Shown here one piece after another: positions 25,395-39,480 of a stretch of DNA of 64,000 nucleotides. The position numbers were made by a program, and so were the translations under genes. Every line of letters starts with the position of its first letter. Position 1 is the first letter of the stretch. Source of the DNA: Galbula dea (Eukaryota; Chordata; Aves; Piciformes; Galbulidae); contig VWZX01009108.1 in NCBI GenBank assembly GCA_013399015.1, positions 2,906,822-2,970,821 on the forward strand, given 5' to 3'. The notes under the pieces were generated by a model, which made no database searches, was not told the origin of the DNA, and saw only the letters and a list, made by a program, of their open reading frames with translations.

Positions 25395-28300
25395 GTTCCA
25401 CATACACTTTCCAGACAAGTAGGACCACATATAGAAGTAATATAATTGCATGTTAGGGAATGACAGCAAGGAGAAACAAGATGAGTTTGAAAATGCCTTT
25501 TGGTCTTTTGAAGAGCTTATTGGTCTACCACAGCATTCCCTAGCACCATTAAAGCAAAATGTAATCACTCCTGGGGAAATGGAGATTAGATTCAACCTTG
25601 GAAAGTGAATAAGGAGCAGTTCTACCATGCTTCTGTAGTTGTAGGAGACCCATGAAATTGGAAGGGTTGAGGCTGTGTTTTGCTACACAAGAGGATGGTA
25701 GCTGCCAGCCAGAAGCTGAACCACTCTCACAGGAAAGCAGGTTTTGAGCAATAAAAATTTAAGTAAGGCATGCAGAGGGTGGAGCATCACCCTTTAAGAT
25801 GATAAATTGTTCCATGGCTCTGTACACCACAAGGCTCTGTATTGAGATAGATTCAGAGGCTAATGCAGAATTGGGCTGTAAGCATCTTCAGAACCACACA
25901 TGCAAAAGCTACATACATATGTGCTCCAGCACCCAGGATGGCAGTTGGCAATACATTTGCCTGTAGGCACTTGGCCATGAGTTTGCACATCTAAACAGCA
26001 CAGACAGCACCATGTGGACATAGTCAAGGCTACCTCTGAGTGAGCCATGCAGTGCCTATGCAGCACACCATGGTGCCAGAGAGATGCAGCAGCTCGAGCT
26101 GCAGAGCAAGGCTCTCAGTCTGACCTTGTTTGACCTGGCTGATTGAATCAGAAAAGCTACTTTCCACTTTGACAGCTCTACAAAAGATGGCTCTGCATAA
26201 AAGTAGCATGACACAGAGTTAGAGACCCCCAAGAGAAAGAATCTCAAAGATTACAAAGTTATTCAATTTAACTTTTAGGAAGTCAGGGTTTTGTTTGCTT
26301 GGTTTTGTTGTTCCTTTTATTTACTTTAACTGGAAAGAACATTACTGCTCTAAATTGGGAACTAATGCTGAAGTGAGAAAGTATGGTGTCAAATATTTCA
26401 GCTATGGCTTCCCAGAAAGTCAGAAACTGTTTGCTATGATTTAGTGCAATTAATTGAATAGTTATACTCAGAATTTCATGTAGTAGGTGTAAATGAGGCA
26501 GCCTTGTTAATCCAGGCTGAAATGAAATTACCCTTTAAAGAGTGTTAGAATTCTTTTAAATCATTTTGATTCCACAGCTGTATTTCTATTCTTTAGTTAA
26601 ACAGGGTGGGAAGTATTAAAACAGAAGGTTCTTTCTTCTAATAATTTTAACAATGTTTTTTATCATCTGAGTCAAGAGTTTCTGCAGGGTTTTATAAATG
26701 ATTTTGCTCCAGTTGCAAATAAATGTGCAGATTTTGATATTACAATGGAGTGATTCATCATGTTAAGTGAAAACCACTTTTTACTTCTCTAACCCATGAC
26801 AAAGAACAGAGCTGAAAGAGCAAGAGAGGATAAAGTTCCACAAGGTATATGAAATCTTTTAACCACTTCCAGAGCTCATGTAACGAATCACACAGACAAA
26901 GGCAGTAACAGCACCAAATTTTCCAGGAACTTTGCTTTGTCTTCACTACCACCAGTTTGTACATTAGACTCTGCTACCATCACTCTGCACCCCAGCAGCT
27001 ATGTGATCTCCTTCAACAGGTCCAAAGACAGCAGCAGCTCCAAGCTGAGTGCCCAGCACAGGGATTGCAGTAGCACAGCCAGCCTGCCCAGAACAGAGCA
27101 GTAGAGGAGCTGGACTCTATTCTCCACTATAGCAGATTAAACACCAGGTAAAGCACAAGTTGCAGAGCTGAAGAAAGATGCTCCACCTCATTTCTGGTTC
27201 TCCTTACCTGCACTGAAGCTCTGGCCAGATTCAAGCAACACAACCAAATACCACCTTATAGGGAGATGTGGTTGAGCCTCCCATCCTGAACATTTTCCAT
27301 GGTCTCCCCCCTCTCATCTGTTTCCTAGTACATCCTTTCTGCTCAGCTCTGTGCATCCCAAATTTGGGGAGTTATAGAAAAGCAAAGACAAGCACTACAA
27401 CTAACAGAAAGGTGAAGCTTACAAAGACATCTCTGGCCAAATATATTGCAGGGGACAGCCAATTCAACAGCTGGTTCAATTTAGCAGACTGAGGAATCCA
27501 GCCCTTTGATTCCTCCTCTGAAGCTCTGCAGAGTCAAACAGTAAAAATGATTCAAGGCAGAGATAACACAGTTTCAGTACTGGCAAAATCTCATCATTCA
27601 GATACATTTTTGAATTCCTGAGCAGTGTAGGAAGCAGCAGTAAAGCTTTCAGTTTATGCCTGGCCCAGTTACAAATGTAGACAAGCTATTACTGTCTCTT
27701 TCCAAGAATTCATTCAATTGAATCCAATTTTGAAAGCTTTGGAGAATAATTTGAAATATAAGGAATTCCAGGTTCCTTCTGAGCCTTCACAGTGCCTTGA
27801 CACTGGCATTATTCATACAAGGCATTACTCATCCACACCTTGCCAGTAGCTTGGAGGCTATACATTCAAGCAGAACTAATAGCAAAACAGCTTATTTGCT
27901 TACATTGTGAAGGTGTAGTTTGTGTAAGCAAATATCTGGCAAACATTCCTGCTCCTCTGAAGCTTTCACAGACACTTACTTCAAGTGCAAGTATCTTTAG
28001 TATAATTGCCATTAAATGAATTAGAGGGAGCCAATATAATTTTATAACTGGTGAAAAATATTGCCACTTTACATCATTAAAATGATTTTTAGAACCTCTG
28101 CAACCACATTTTGCCTATATATTGTCTGCTAATATATCTGAGATTCATAAAAACAGGCCAGTTTCATAGAACACTTGAGATATAGTTTATGTGCAGCCAG
28201 AGATTTTATATTCTGCAATATGTGCTTTTCATTCCTCAGCATGTGTTCACTGTACTGTATGCAAGACTCATTGGGAATACAGAGCTTTTCCCTCTGCCTT

Positions 28301-29681
28301 TACTACAATGTCATTTACCCAGTGACATTGTCTCAGGTATTCAGCTCTTTAGGCATGTCTTTCAGCCCAGACATGGTGTATTTGTGGAGCTACAGAAAAA
28401 CATTGGAAAGATCAGCATAAAGTTGTACTGAGAGATGTTATCTCCACCACCCTGTATCTGGCACAGATCCCTTTCCCTCTCCTATCCACCAACTCATGTT
28501 TGCAGGGCAGGCAGGGGAGAAACTCCATACACAGCCTGTCCTTGCCTTCCCACTCGCCAGCTGCTTGCTTGATAGGGGCAAGAGCAGCCATGAGGAACTC
28601 ACCATGATGATGAGCTGTCCCTTGTGAGGAAGATACAGGGCAGGGATGCTGAAATGACTTTTCCCTTTCACCTTATTTCCCAGCAGAAATGCCAACTGCA
28701 AGTTACCCTTGCACCCAATATGATTAATTAGCAAAGCAGCGAGTCTGAAAATCTATACATGATGACAGATGGTGGGGCTCTCAGAAGCAAGCAAACAGGA
28801 CTTTGCTTCCTGTTTGTTTATTACTGGAAACAACATTACTAGCCTAATGCTCACACATCCCCAGAAGACATTAGTCTAGAGTGAAAAAGGACTGTCTGTA
28901 GCTGCTGCAATGGGTCCTCTTGCAGGCTGACACAAGAGTGCTGCTGAGGGTCTCTGTGGCAGACGACTTGTCCCATGCACACAGATGTTAGCTGCCCTTT
29001 ACAAATAACAGCTCAGCAGTGTGTGGGGAGAGCAACAGAAGGCAGCCTGGGAGGATGAGGAGCTTCAGCAAAAGCAGACCCCTTCCACATAATCAGGAGA
29101 AAGAGGTCACAGTTAAAAAACAACCCCTAACCTAATGCTCACTCCTCTCTGTCATCCAGATGACCCATAACTGTTTATAAACCACATAGAACTTATTTTC
29201 TTCAGTATTTTTAGACTGGTCATGAACTGTTGGCTCAGTAATTTGACAGTTTAATTCACAAGAGAAAAGGGAGGGAGGAAAAAAGTCATCCCAGAGCACT
29301 GCTGAGTGCTGAGAGACACAGGATTTTGATGAGAGGCCCATCAGTGGTCTTGCCACGCTGGCAAAGGGCAATCTCAACAAACAAGCACAGACCAATTCTC
29401 AGTACTAAGCACAGCAAGAAAAAGAAATCTGTCAGTTATTTTGCAGAAGAAATTGCTTAAAACAATGAACTTTAATATCTAAGCTCAGCACTGATGGCTG
29501 AGTTTGCATTTGCACTGTTTCAGTGGGGAGCAATCTTCCTTTTGCTTGAGCAGTGAATAGAGGAGAAAGAGTTGATTGCTGTCGCTGCTTATGTAAATGA
29601 CTAGCAAAGGCTATAAAGATGGAAAGATGAGGGACGCCAGCAGGCAAAGGAAGGCCCAAGCCACATACCTAAAATGAGCAG

Positions 29682-29740
29682 CCAAAAAAACCCCTGAGCA
29701 AACAAACTTCAAAAATACTCAACAACTTCCCCAAAAATCA
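29682..29740 (+). repeat. A/C-rich low-complexity tract
   Basis: An A7-C4 block at 29684-29694 is followed by CAAACAAAC and AACAAC words. Confidence 0.8.
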
Positions 29741-31573
29741 AGCTGCAAAGAAGAAAAATGACACATGGTTTAAAATAATAATAATCAAGTCTCTTCTCTA
29801 TTGATGATCTCCTCTTTGGCTTTCCAGTGGTTATCAACCTTCCTGACTGACAAAGAAAAATAAGTTCTTGTTGGCAATTTTTATGTCAGATAAGCTACTC
29901 TAATAGGGTGTTTCACTGAGCAATCAATTATACTTCACTCTTTTTCCTGGATTTGAATCACAGAATCAAGAGGGAAATAAAGCTAGGTAGTTAAAACTAG
30001 GTTATTGTCATCTTAGTTTTAGAATGAAGTCCACCCATGGCAAAGCATTCCTCTGCAGCATTTAAGCCCTATTTTGAGTAGTGAGAAAGAAGATTTTGTG
30101 CTCCCCTTCTGCACAGATTTGGAGCCATCCATTCTTAACAGCCAGCTGTGAGTAGATTTGGTGAAGACAGCACGGTCACCCACAGAATTGACAGCTCACA
30201 TATAGGGATTAAGGACTGTCCCATTTTAAACCAAAGAAATCTGGTTCCTCACATCCAGCAGAAGGTGGATGAGCTCTTTATTGTAGCTACTGCAAAATAA
30301 ACTGCTCTAAAAAATGTCAGGAAGCAGAGTGAAAACAAGAGTGAAGAAATAGCCAGAGTCCAACAGCCTATTGCTGTATAAGTGATATACAATATGTATG
30401 GTACAAAAGATGCCATATTTATGATTTAATAGATTAGTATTTTAAAAATAGAATTAGCTTCCACTGCATCCTATTAGTGAAGCTGCAATGTGTCAAGTGA
30501 ATGTCTGAAGGTATTTTTAATATCAGTTCCAACTACAATTTTCCATGGAATTGAATGGAGAACAAAAGGAGTTTGTAGCATTTACCACCACAATGGTTTT
30601 TATGGTTCTATTGTAATGGAAATATCAAGTCCATGGTAAGCACTGTAATTGTGGGTAACAACAGCAATGCATTATATTATGTGAAGAACCAGAAAAGTTC
30701 ATGTTTTCAGATTCATTCCAGTTCTTTACTGCACTGGAACCACTGAAAGAGATGGCTTTGGTATTTATGGAAGGTGTAAAACAATCTGATAATAGTGATG
30801 CTTGTCTCTCATAGCTACCAGCAGCCAGCCAAGTTTGGCAATGCCAATTTAAACATTGCCATGGCAAGCACAATATTTGGTTATGTTTGTTGCTATCAGA
30901 CCAAGAGACATCCTGCCCCCAAATACTGGTTAGTCACAGAAATCTTACAGTAATGAGCTGGTAAATCACTGGTGACCAAGTCTTCAGCTCTTGCAGATTT
31001 GTATTGCAAAGGTGGAAACCCCACAAGGTATCTAACTACTATCATAGAGTTGACCTTGTCTAAGTGTGTTACATTTTGCTACCTTGATGCATAGATTCTA
31101 ACAATTACCATGTTTTTTTTATAGAGGTAAAGTTTTAAAAGCTACTTTCTTTTTAATTAAACAAAGTTAATTATCAGACCCATGTCACATCTCAAAAGAC
31201 AATAGTGTAGGCTGAAACTAAGCTACTGTTTAAATATTACCTTGCATCTCAAGAAAGAAAAATCTCTTGCAATTCAAATTGCACACAAAAGGAACCCTTT
31301 TAGATGTGAAAAACCCCACCCCTTAATCCTGCATCTGAAAAAGCAGAAAAAGAAATTTCTCCTTGAGCTTGTGGTTAAAATAATTATACACATTTTCTAA
31401 ATACCTGTTACCCTCTTCAAAAAAAAAAAAGTCCTGCATGTACTTGGGACTGTTCCACACAGTCAGGGGAATATTCCATTCATTGTTAGCACACAGGCTT
31501 GAAAGGCTAAATTAAAAATACATTCATGTAATAATGTTGGATTTTTCTTGTCTTGGTTGCAGTAAAAGCTACT

Positions 31574-31585
31574 GAGAGAGAGAGA
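31574..31585. repeat. (GA)6 microsatellite
   Basis: Six uninterrupted GA units. Confidence 0.95.
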
Positions 31586-34500
31586 CTCAGGTAGGTAAAT
31601 TTTCCATCAAATTGGCTAGAAGAGGGTTCAGTTGGGTATGTCCAGCATTCTTCTCATGATAAAGCTCTGCATCTTAGAGAGTCAGTGCACTGTCTATTCT
31701 TCCACTGCTAGCTCTGGAATATACTGGAACACAATCTCTTTGGCTACAAGCAGACTTAGAAACTGCTGCCTTTCATTATGTATTTTCCATTACAGGGAAA
31801 GAATATTTAGTTTCTTTCATTTAGTTCATTTGCTTCAGGATCTTTGAAAGCACAAGTGAAAGTGGAAGTCCAGAGGAGGAAGGCATTTGCTTTCAAAACA
31901 GCAGATCTGAATGATCAAATGGCATGGAAATAATTGAGAGGATAATTTGTCATCTTTATGCCTCTGTGTCCTACCTAGTAGTGAAAGCTCTTTCAGACAT
32001 GCACTGTTTCTTATCATGTGGTCTTCTGCAAAATACCAGAGGTAGAAAAGGCATGACATTTGTTATAGGAGGCTCTCCAGCAGATCCTCTACTTGTCTTG
32101 TTTCTCAAGTCTCTGAGGCAGTGAGTTCAATGTCTCTAATAAACAGTAACTAAAGGTAAGGGTAAGGAGGAAGAGAAACTGGAGACATTTGGCTAGAGAG
32201 AAAGGAAAGGACAATACCATCATTTTTTAAAGCAGGTATATTCACATGGTACCTGATCTGGCTTTGGACCAAGCTGCCAGCAGACTTATTTAAAAAGAAT
32301 GACTCTTTTTAATTAGCTCTCCCTGGACTCATGAACATGTGGGTCCCAGGTGGTGGGGGGAGAAGCAGAGAGAAATAAATATATATAAACTTAAATGAAG
32401 AGCAGGCTGGCCTTGTTGCAAGCTATCTCAGCTCTGCCAGTAATCCCCTTCAACAATACAAGTCCACAGTGACCTCTGTTGTTCCTTTTATATTGGAGAT
32501 TAAAAGATGAAGCACTCCTACTGCAGCTGGTGAACATGCTGGGAGCTGGGAAATCAATGACTCTTTCAGACAGGTCTCTGTGCAAAAAGGGTTATCAGAC
32601 ATGAAATAATTAATTTTAATTCAACTCTAAAAATAGGTACTGCAAGAAAAAAAATGGCCTTTCATGATAAAAACAAGGCAAGTAGATTTTTTTAATGCTA
32701 GCATTTCCTCCACAACATCAGAGGCCTCTCATTTTAGAGCTGAGCTTAAATTGTATTTTATTTTCCTCATTTATTTTCTGTTTATGTGTGTCTTTAATGC
32801 ACTAAATCTACTTCTGGCAGGAGAATTTCAAGTAGTCCTCTGTCTACTGGTGTTGTATATTTTCTGAAGGGTAACTCTCTCCATCACCATATCACATAAA
32901 GCCTGTGAGCAGTGGGTCATAGTGAGGCAAGAACATACCCAGAAAGGAAAGGCAGCTTCACAGAGTGGAGAAGGCTCAGAACAGGACTGTCCCCTAGTTA
33001 CTTCTGCTATGCTAGGCAGTTACATATTTCATCAACACCTGCAGCCTCTCCTGTTATTTCACCTGAAGGCTGTTAGGAAACATGCAACATATTCCTCTGC
33101 TACAGATACAGACCCTTCTCTCTCTCTGAAGACTCTGCAAAGTCAGTAAAAACACCCAAGTCTCCTATTTCCTCTAGGCAGCAATGCATGGGTGAGGAGA
33201 TTGAAATCTGTCTGGTCTGCACATCAGGCTTAGCAGTCATACTACAAACACAGTGTGGAGTTAATACTCATCTAGGTGTGAGACTAGTCCAAGTCATCCT
33301 TAACCTTCATTTCAGTTGCAGGAATGTTTTTCCCGTAGCCTAACACCTTCTGTGATGCTGAGGTTTAAAAGTCAACATCATTTGAACCTGGAATTGAACC
33401 AACATCATTTGGATGCTCCAGCCCTGGTCTCTGAAAGAGGGACCTTTAAAGCCTTGTTTGCCTCCTATACTATACCAAGCTGCTAAGGAGTGATAAGCAA
33501 TTCAGCATGAAAAGAAGCTCAAGACAGCATTTATTTTTCCTTCATCTGTAACAATAACAAACTGTATATTGATCCCTTTTTTGGAAAATAGCCTCCATTT
33601 GTGATTTAGGAACCACAGCCAGGTTAATTGCACAGTGCAGTTTGTTGTTTGACCTTCTCCTTTTATCTTTCCTGGCCATTTCTACAAATACTCCAGAGAG
33701 CACAAAATGTTTGAGTAGATGATACACTATGGAACTGGGCAGAGAGAAACAAACAGCAGTGGATTTCTGTAAACACAGAGAAAAACTAAACAATGTCAGA
33801 ATTTACCAGCAGCCCTCAGACTGGATCTTGTGTACCCACATGGACAGAGCACTGCCTATTTATTTGTTAAACACAGAAAATATCAACTAAAAGTACCAGA
33901 AATAAGCCATTATACAAATGAAATCCATGCCAAACACAACCAGCCACACCAAGACTGTCAGTGGGTTTCCTACTGCTTGTTTCTCCTGTTTTGCAACACA
34001 GGACCTAGAACTCTGCCAGGACAGTTTATCTAAAGTAGCACAGAAGGTCAGAAGGTATCAACTGATTCAGCACATGCCTGTTAAAAAGTGTTCAATACTG
34101 AACCTCAGGACTTCAACCTGACTATATTTACCAGTGCAGTTCTTCCTATTTGGAAAGAAAATCAGAATCTTTGTATAATTATGTATATGCTGACTATTCA
34201 GGAGTCTTCAACCCATTGCTTTTTCTCTTGCAGTTTGAGCAAATCTAGATGTGATGTTTGTTGCCTAACATCCCCCTCTGGGACACAAACTGTTCTGTGA
34301 ATACAAGGAGAGAACTGGTGGAGCTCTGTAACTGATTATGTGAGATTGCCTGGCATCAGCTACTGCTCAAATCCAGTTATATAAGAGCCTGAAGTATTTA
34401 GAATATCTAAAAATAACCCCTCCTCCAGCTGGTTCCTCTCTCAACCATTATCTTCTGGCATGATGATAACAATGGCAGAGCAGAGGCTGCTGTCAGACAC

Positions 34501-35549
34501 CGCCTGGGTGAAAGGGGAGAGGAAGGCTCTAGAAATCACCTCCAGTTAACATCACAACACATTACAGCAAACAGAGCCACCCAGGAAACATCAGTTCTGT
34601 ATCAGACTTCCCAGGCTGATTGGCTTTAGACAAAGCTTATCTGTGTGCATAGCAATGTCTTGAATTCCTCTTCTGTGGGCAACACTCAGAATTACCACCT
34701 GCCTGCCAGTGTTGCTACTCCACTAGTATTTAATGTTGCTACATTCAGGGCTCAAAGGAAAGGCAATCAAGACACAGCAGTCTCCAAGACAGTGAAAATA
34801 ACCAACACATCCAGGCAGAGTATCATGGTTTTCCACAAACACTCTTGCCACATCCTTGACCTGCTGAAGTCTCATCCTACTTTTACAGCAGTTAGAAGAA
34901 AAACCTTTCTCTTGTAGGCATATGTGCTCAGGTTCAACACCCAGGCAGGTTCAGGTAACAGCTTCATGCAATTCCAGGTGAATACTTTCATCTATCCCCT
35001 TCTGTGCTTTTGCCTGCAAGACCACAGCTTAGAATGAGGCTTTCCTTCTACTCTGTGCTTTGCATAGCACCAAATACAATTGAACCATCAAACTGAAGAG
35101 AAACTTCTAGGAACTACCATCAGACAAATGGAAACAGTGGCAGATGGCTAACACTACTGATTTTACAACAGCTCAGAAATTCCATAGCATCCCAAGGAAA
35201 CTCATCAGTAATTCACTGTAGGGGAATCTGTCTTAGTTCCCATAATAGTTCTGCAACATAACTACACTTCTAACCCTTCAGGAGCAATATTTGCCTGAAA
35301 ATTTTTCAGAATGCACATCTGGGGCCAAAGCTGCAGCTGGAATGTGAGCAATTAAAGTATTCACCCTGGTGCAGAGATGTAGGACAAAGCTTTCTGCATA
35401 AGGTATCTATTAGTTTGATTATCTGAGCTGTGAGCAGTTCTATTCTACCACAGTGAACTGCACTTTTGGTGATCACTGGGAAACTTTGATTATTTAAATG
35501 ATGAGAACACAACAGGTATAGTCAAAGCTAGGAAAAAATGTTTGGTCCT

Positions 35550-35660
35550 TTTGTTAATAGTTTAATTTGTTAATGAAAGCCATCATGATCTAATGTCATC
35601 TAAATTAGCAGCAATTAATTTTTGACTTAATCAGGTGTGGTCCTGGTGATTTCTTTCTCC
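35550..35660. promoter_or_regulatory. Possible conserved non-coding element (hypothesis)
   Basis: The block packs several homeodomain-type words (TTAAT near 35554 and 35568, AATTAATT at 35613-35620) next to an E-box/T-box-like CAGGTG at 35632-35637. This is typical of vertebrate developmental enhancers, but such words are also common by chance in AT-rich DNA. Conservation has not been tested. Confidence 0.2.
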
Positions 35661-36378
35661 TATTACACTTTTCAAGTCTTCAAATGATAAAAGGAATTTT
35701 AGTACAAAGAAATGGAGAGGTTTCTTTTTAATAGACATTTAAGATAGGAATAGAATAGGTACAGAAGTCATGAGGGTGAATCTCATCAGACTGCTTTGAA
35801 GCCATATATTAGAAGTCAATTATTATATCAAAGTCACCACAAATCATCAAATATTCTCATTAGCCACCATTTTAGTTTTGTTTTTCATTTCCAAAAGTGA
35901 TAAAGGCTAATGCAACAGCAGGTTTGTCACTCAAACTCCAAACCATCCCCAGCAGCAAATTAGACTGTCCAGACACTGAAAGGGAGCTGTGACCAAGGAA
36001 ATCTCTTTCAAAATATTTGTGTGCCTTGCCTCAAATACACAAGAAGCCTTTGAAGACAAATTACATATCTTCTAACACTTGCTAGAACTTTATTTGCACC
36101 TGCAGATCAGACCCATACAGATTGTGGTTTTGTCTTGGTATTTTGCATCAGGGTGGATTTCAGGCACCAATTTCATTTCAGTTCACAACAGGAGCAAAAT
36201 TGATGCACTGAGCAACTCCAAGAAGCTACTCAATGGGAGGACTAAGTGGTCATTGCTCAGGAAGCTTTGAGACAAGCATTTTAATGGGAGGCACAGCCAT
36301 GCCCCAGAGGCCAGGACCCTGAGCTGAGTGTTCTCCATTCCTTTTTATCAGGACTGAGGTGCACAGCACTGCTTCCCT

Positions 36379-36392
36379 TCTCTCTCTCTCTC
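36379..36392. repeat. (TC)7 microsatellite
   Basis: Seven uninterrupted TC units, followed closely by CCTGCAG. Confidence 0.95.
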
Positions 36393-38502
36393 CTGCAGTG
36401 TTATTTATGCAGGAACCTGCTTCACCCAAAACTTGAACTGGTGGGTTAGTGTCAGGAGACCATCCAGGGCAGGAACAGCCCAAGACTTGATGCAGTCTAT
36501 ATCCACAATGTGTTTGGAGCAGACCTTCAAATGAAGACACCCAGAGAGCTTGAGAAGTATTAAGCAAAAAAGAGCAAAATAATGAGCAATGGAAAGTATC
36601 AGCATAGCTCTTCAGGGTGCTACACTTCTCCAGACAGGGTCCTAATTTACCATATGGCCCTCAGTGACCCTAGGACAGGACCACAGGTCACACTTCAGAT
36701 CAGAATGCCTTTTGGGCTGTGGTAGTAGGCTTCATACAGGATTGTTGCATTCAAATCAAAAACAAAAGAAGAATGACAAGCTGAAAGTTTTCTAGATGGG
36801 GTGTGGGAGGGGAGAAAAGGATAAAAGACAGAAATGAAGAAAATAAAATTGTATCTGTCACTACACCTTCTGAGAATTGCCAGAGGGAGTCTTTAAGGCT
36901 ACAACTTATGCATACAGTAAGACTGGTTTAGCTAAATCAACTTGCTGCAATACATTACACATTCTTTACTATTACTTTGATGTTTCTAAAAATATGATTG
37001 TGAAGCTGTATGATCTGATACAAAATTATATCTGTTTTTTCCACAGAAAATAAAAATAAAGAGACACTGATGCCACTGATGTGTTCAAGAACACATGATT
37101 TGTTTTGGTAGTACATTGTACTTACAAAGGCTGTCCCCAGGCAGGCTGTGCTAAAATGAATTTGGAATCAAAAGGCATGTGGTCAGGCTGACTGGGAATA
37201 ATTCTGGTACATATCTATCTACCAGTACAGAAATGATACAGATCCAAAGCATGCATCCAAATATATATCCTCAGAATTTAATCAGAGGACTATTCTTCTC
37301 CACCTAGGATAATTGCAACATTACATTTTGATGTCTGTTAGCATCACATATGCTTACAGATTAATAGTGTTTCTTCCATGTCTGTTTTTGATTTAATCAG
37401 GCCATTACTCATTACAATCATGCATGGCCAGTTCCACAGGGTAAGAATGGATGAAACCAACTTGCCTTTTAACAGACAGACCTTGAGGAATGTGTCTCTG
37501 GCATGCTGCTTAGCAGTCTTTAGTTCTCAACTGCCACAGTGCCATTGCCAAAATGCATGCCCAGAGTCTAAAAACATGCATTAAGAGATGCTTCAGTCAG
37601 GCATGCTGATTCTTGTGGTCATTTCTGGCTTTAACTGCATTGAATCTCAGTATTTGCCAATACATCCTTTACTGTAGGACTACAATCCCACTGGAGGCAG
37701 TGCATCTCTCACTCATGCAGAGTTCTTTGGAACAGAGCTCCTGAAAAGGTTGTGAAACATACACTTGGATGGCCTGAGAATGAAGTCACAAATGACTTGG
37801 GGGTTTACCAACACACAGCCAAACAATAGCTGGGGGCAGATGTGTTTGTAGTTAGCCCTTCTCAAGACCTGGTCAGCTGAATGGTCTGATACCTGATTTA
37901 TTTCTGTGTTGTTTCAACACCATCAAAAGCTACTTGGAAAGACTTGCAGACTTTTGTGGTCCTCATATAAAAAACCCCCTGCATATATGACTACTTTAAA
38001 GCCTATGAGTGGTTACAGGGGGACTAGTCTAATATATATAAATTCAAATGTAGGTTTAGCACATATGGCAAAACAGAGACTATATTTACATTTGATATTA
38101 ACACTGAAGTCCTGATCACAATAAAGGAATTCATAATGGTATTTTTTTAAAACAATAACAATAAAAGATACATGACTAAGTTAAAGATTTCTGAAAAATC
38201 CTCCAAACTACAGTATTTTCAAGGATTAACCTAATAACCAGTCTCAGCTCAGATCAAGTAAGCAGGTAGAGGACTAGCAGATTGCCACAAAGTCCACCAA
38301 AACTTTAGAAGACTGCATAGTGATGACTTTTTTACCCACTCTTCAGATAACAGACATGGCAGCAACAATTTTCATGCATTTCTAAATAAGTTTTTTTTTT
38401 AAAGTCTTTTGGGGTAGAGATTTGCTTTCACAAACACTGCCTTCATCAGGCATATCTTAAGCTCCACACTGCATTGTTTGGGGCTGGTATTTAACTGTAG
38501 AA

Positions 38503-38544
38503 CTTCTTTTCTCTTTCTTTCCTTCTCTCCCTCTTCCTTCCTTC
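38503..38544 (+). repeat. 42-nt pure pyrimidine tract
   Basis: Every base from 38503 to 38544 is C or T. It is followed by ATTCTACAG, giving an AG at 38552-38553. That layout matches a strong 3' splice site, but the downstream sequence has no recognisable coding exon. Pure pyrimidine tracts of this length are also common simple repeats. Confidence 0.9.
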
Positions 38545-38931
38545 ATTCTACAGGAATGTAATTCCTCCAAAATGAAGCATCAATGTCTAAGATATGCATG
38601 TTTTAATACAGTCCAGAAACCACAACCCTACCCTTAAAAACAAGCAATTCGTAAAGCAAAATACACTCAGTGCCTGAATGCTAATGCAGCAATTAATCAT
38701 TTTGATACCCTTGCTTTCTTCCTTGCTCATTTTCTCTTGATTTTTTTGATGTCAGAACCAACCCAGTATTAGACCATATTTTTAAAATATCATCTTTCAA
38801 GTAGCAACATTAAACACTTCACAGTAGAAAGCAAACAAATCAATACACGTTATAGCATTCATGGTATAGGGAGCACTATAGTTACAGCTCCAGAAACACT
38901 TATATGCTAAGCTTTTTTATCCACTCCCTCT

Positions 38932-38966
38932 GAAAAAAAACCAAAACCAACCTGAAACACAACAAG
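38932..38966 (+). repeat. A/C-rich low-complexity tract
   Basis: A8 at 38933-38940 is followed by CCAAAACCAACC and an ACACAAC remnant. Confidence 0.8.
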
Positions 38967-39480
38967 AGTTTTCCTCACAAATCCTGCTGCTCAGCAGAGC
39001 TGCCATGGGAAAAAGCTGTTACTTCTTCCTGACACACAAAACAGCCACCACTGTAACTTTGCACCTATACACAGATACTTGAAGAGAACCAGGCCCTCTC
39101 CCACCATCCAAAGACACTGCACAAGGCAGGGGTGAGTTGTGCAAGGCAGAGCTCTCCTGTTAGCCCAGGCATGGCACAAACAACATCACAGAGAAAACCA
39201 AAAGAAGCTACAAAGCAATAAGAGAATAAGGAAAACAATAACTTCTACAAACAATACATATTTTGAAGAAACCTATGCAATCCCTTACCTTTGAGGCATA
39301 ACAGCAAGACACTACAAGCAGAGCAGGAACACTCCTGCTGCAGCAGGTGAGGAAGAAACTTTCTGGCAAGTTCTATCATTTATCTCACCCCATCCCACCT
39401 CATGTGGGGCCAATTAGCCTCTACTTAGCTCCATTTGGGCAGAGCTGTGATGCCTGTAATGCTCTGCAGCTGAGCTAGCC

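Larger units (their letters stand above)
25395..39480. other. Unique non-coding DNA
   Basis: No gene seen over about 14 kb. All frames are below 110 codons. Short simple repeats are (GA)6 at 31574-31585, A12 at 31419-31430 and (TC)7 at 36379-36392. A GT-rich tract lies at 26286-26312 and A/C tracts at 29115-29135, 29682-29740 and 38932-38966. The words CAACATCATTTG repeat at 33373-33384 and 33400-33411. Positions 28440-29070 are somewhat GC-richer, without a CpG island. Confidence 0.8.

Noticed and set aside
29957..30000. AATCACAGAATC word as a further CR1 tail in minus orientation
   Set aside because: The following bases do not continue into the TTGGAA/GACCT blocks seen in the real CR1 fragments. 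One word alone is not enough.
31043..31075. ATCATAGAGTTGACCTTGTC as a CR1 remnant
   Set aside because: There is partial resemblance over about 20 bases only, and no second block.
32150..32172. GGTAAGGGTAAGG as telomere-like repeat
   Set aside because: Only two imperfect units, and not the TTAGGG word.
33377..33440. tRNA-like signal on the minus strand: GGTTCAATTCC fits a B-box
   Set aside because: The flanking T-stem pairs only partly, no A-box or cloverleaf lies upstream, and the area is a small direct duplication (CAACATCATTTG twice).
36250..36567. 105-codon minus frame
   Set aside because: No domain is recognised, and part of it lies over the (TC)7 repeat, giving a Glu/Arg run.
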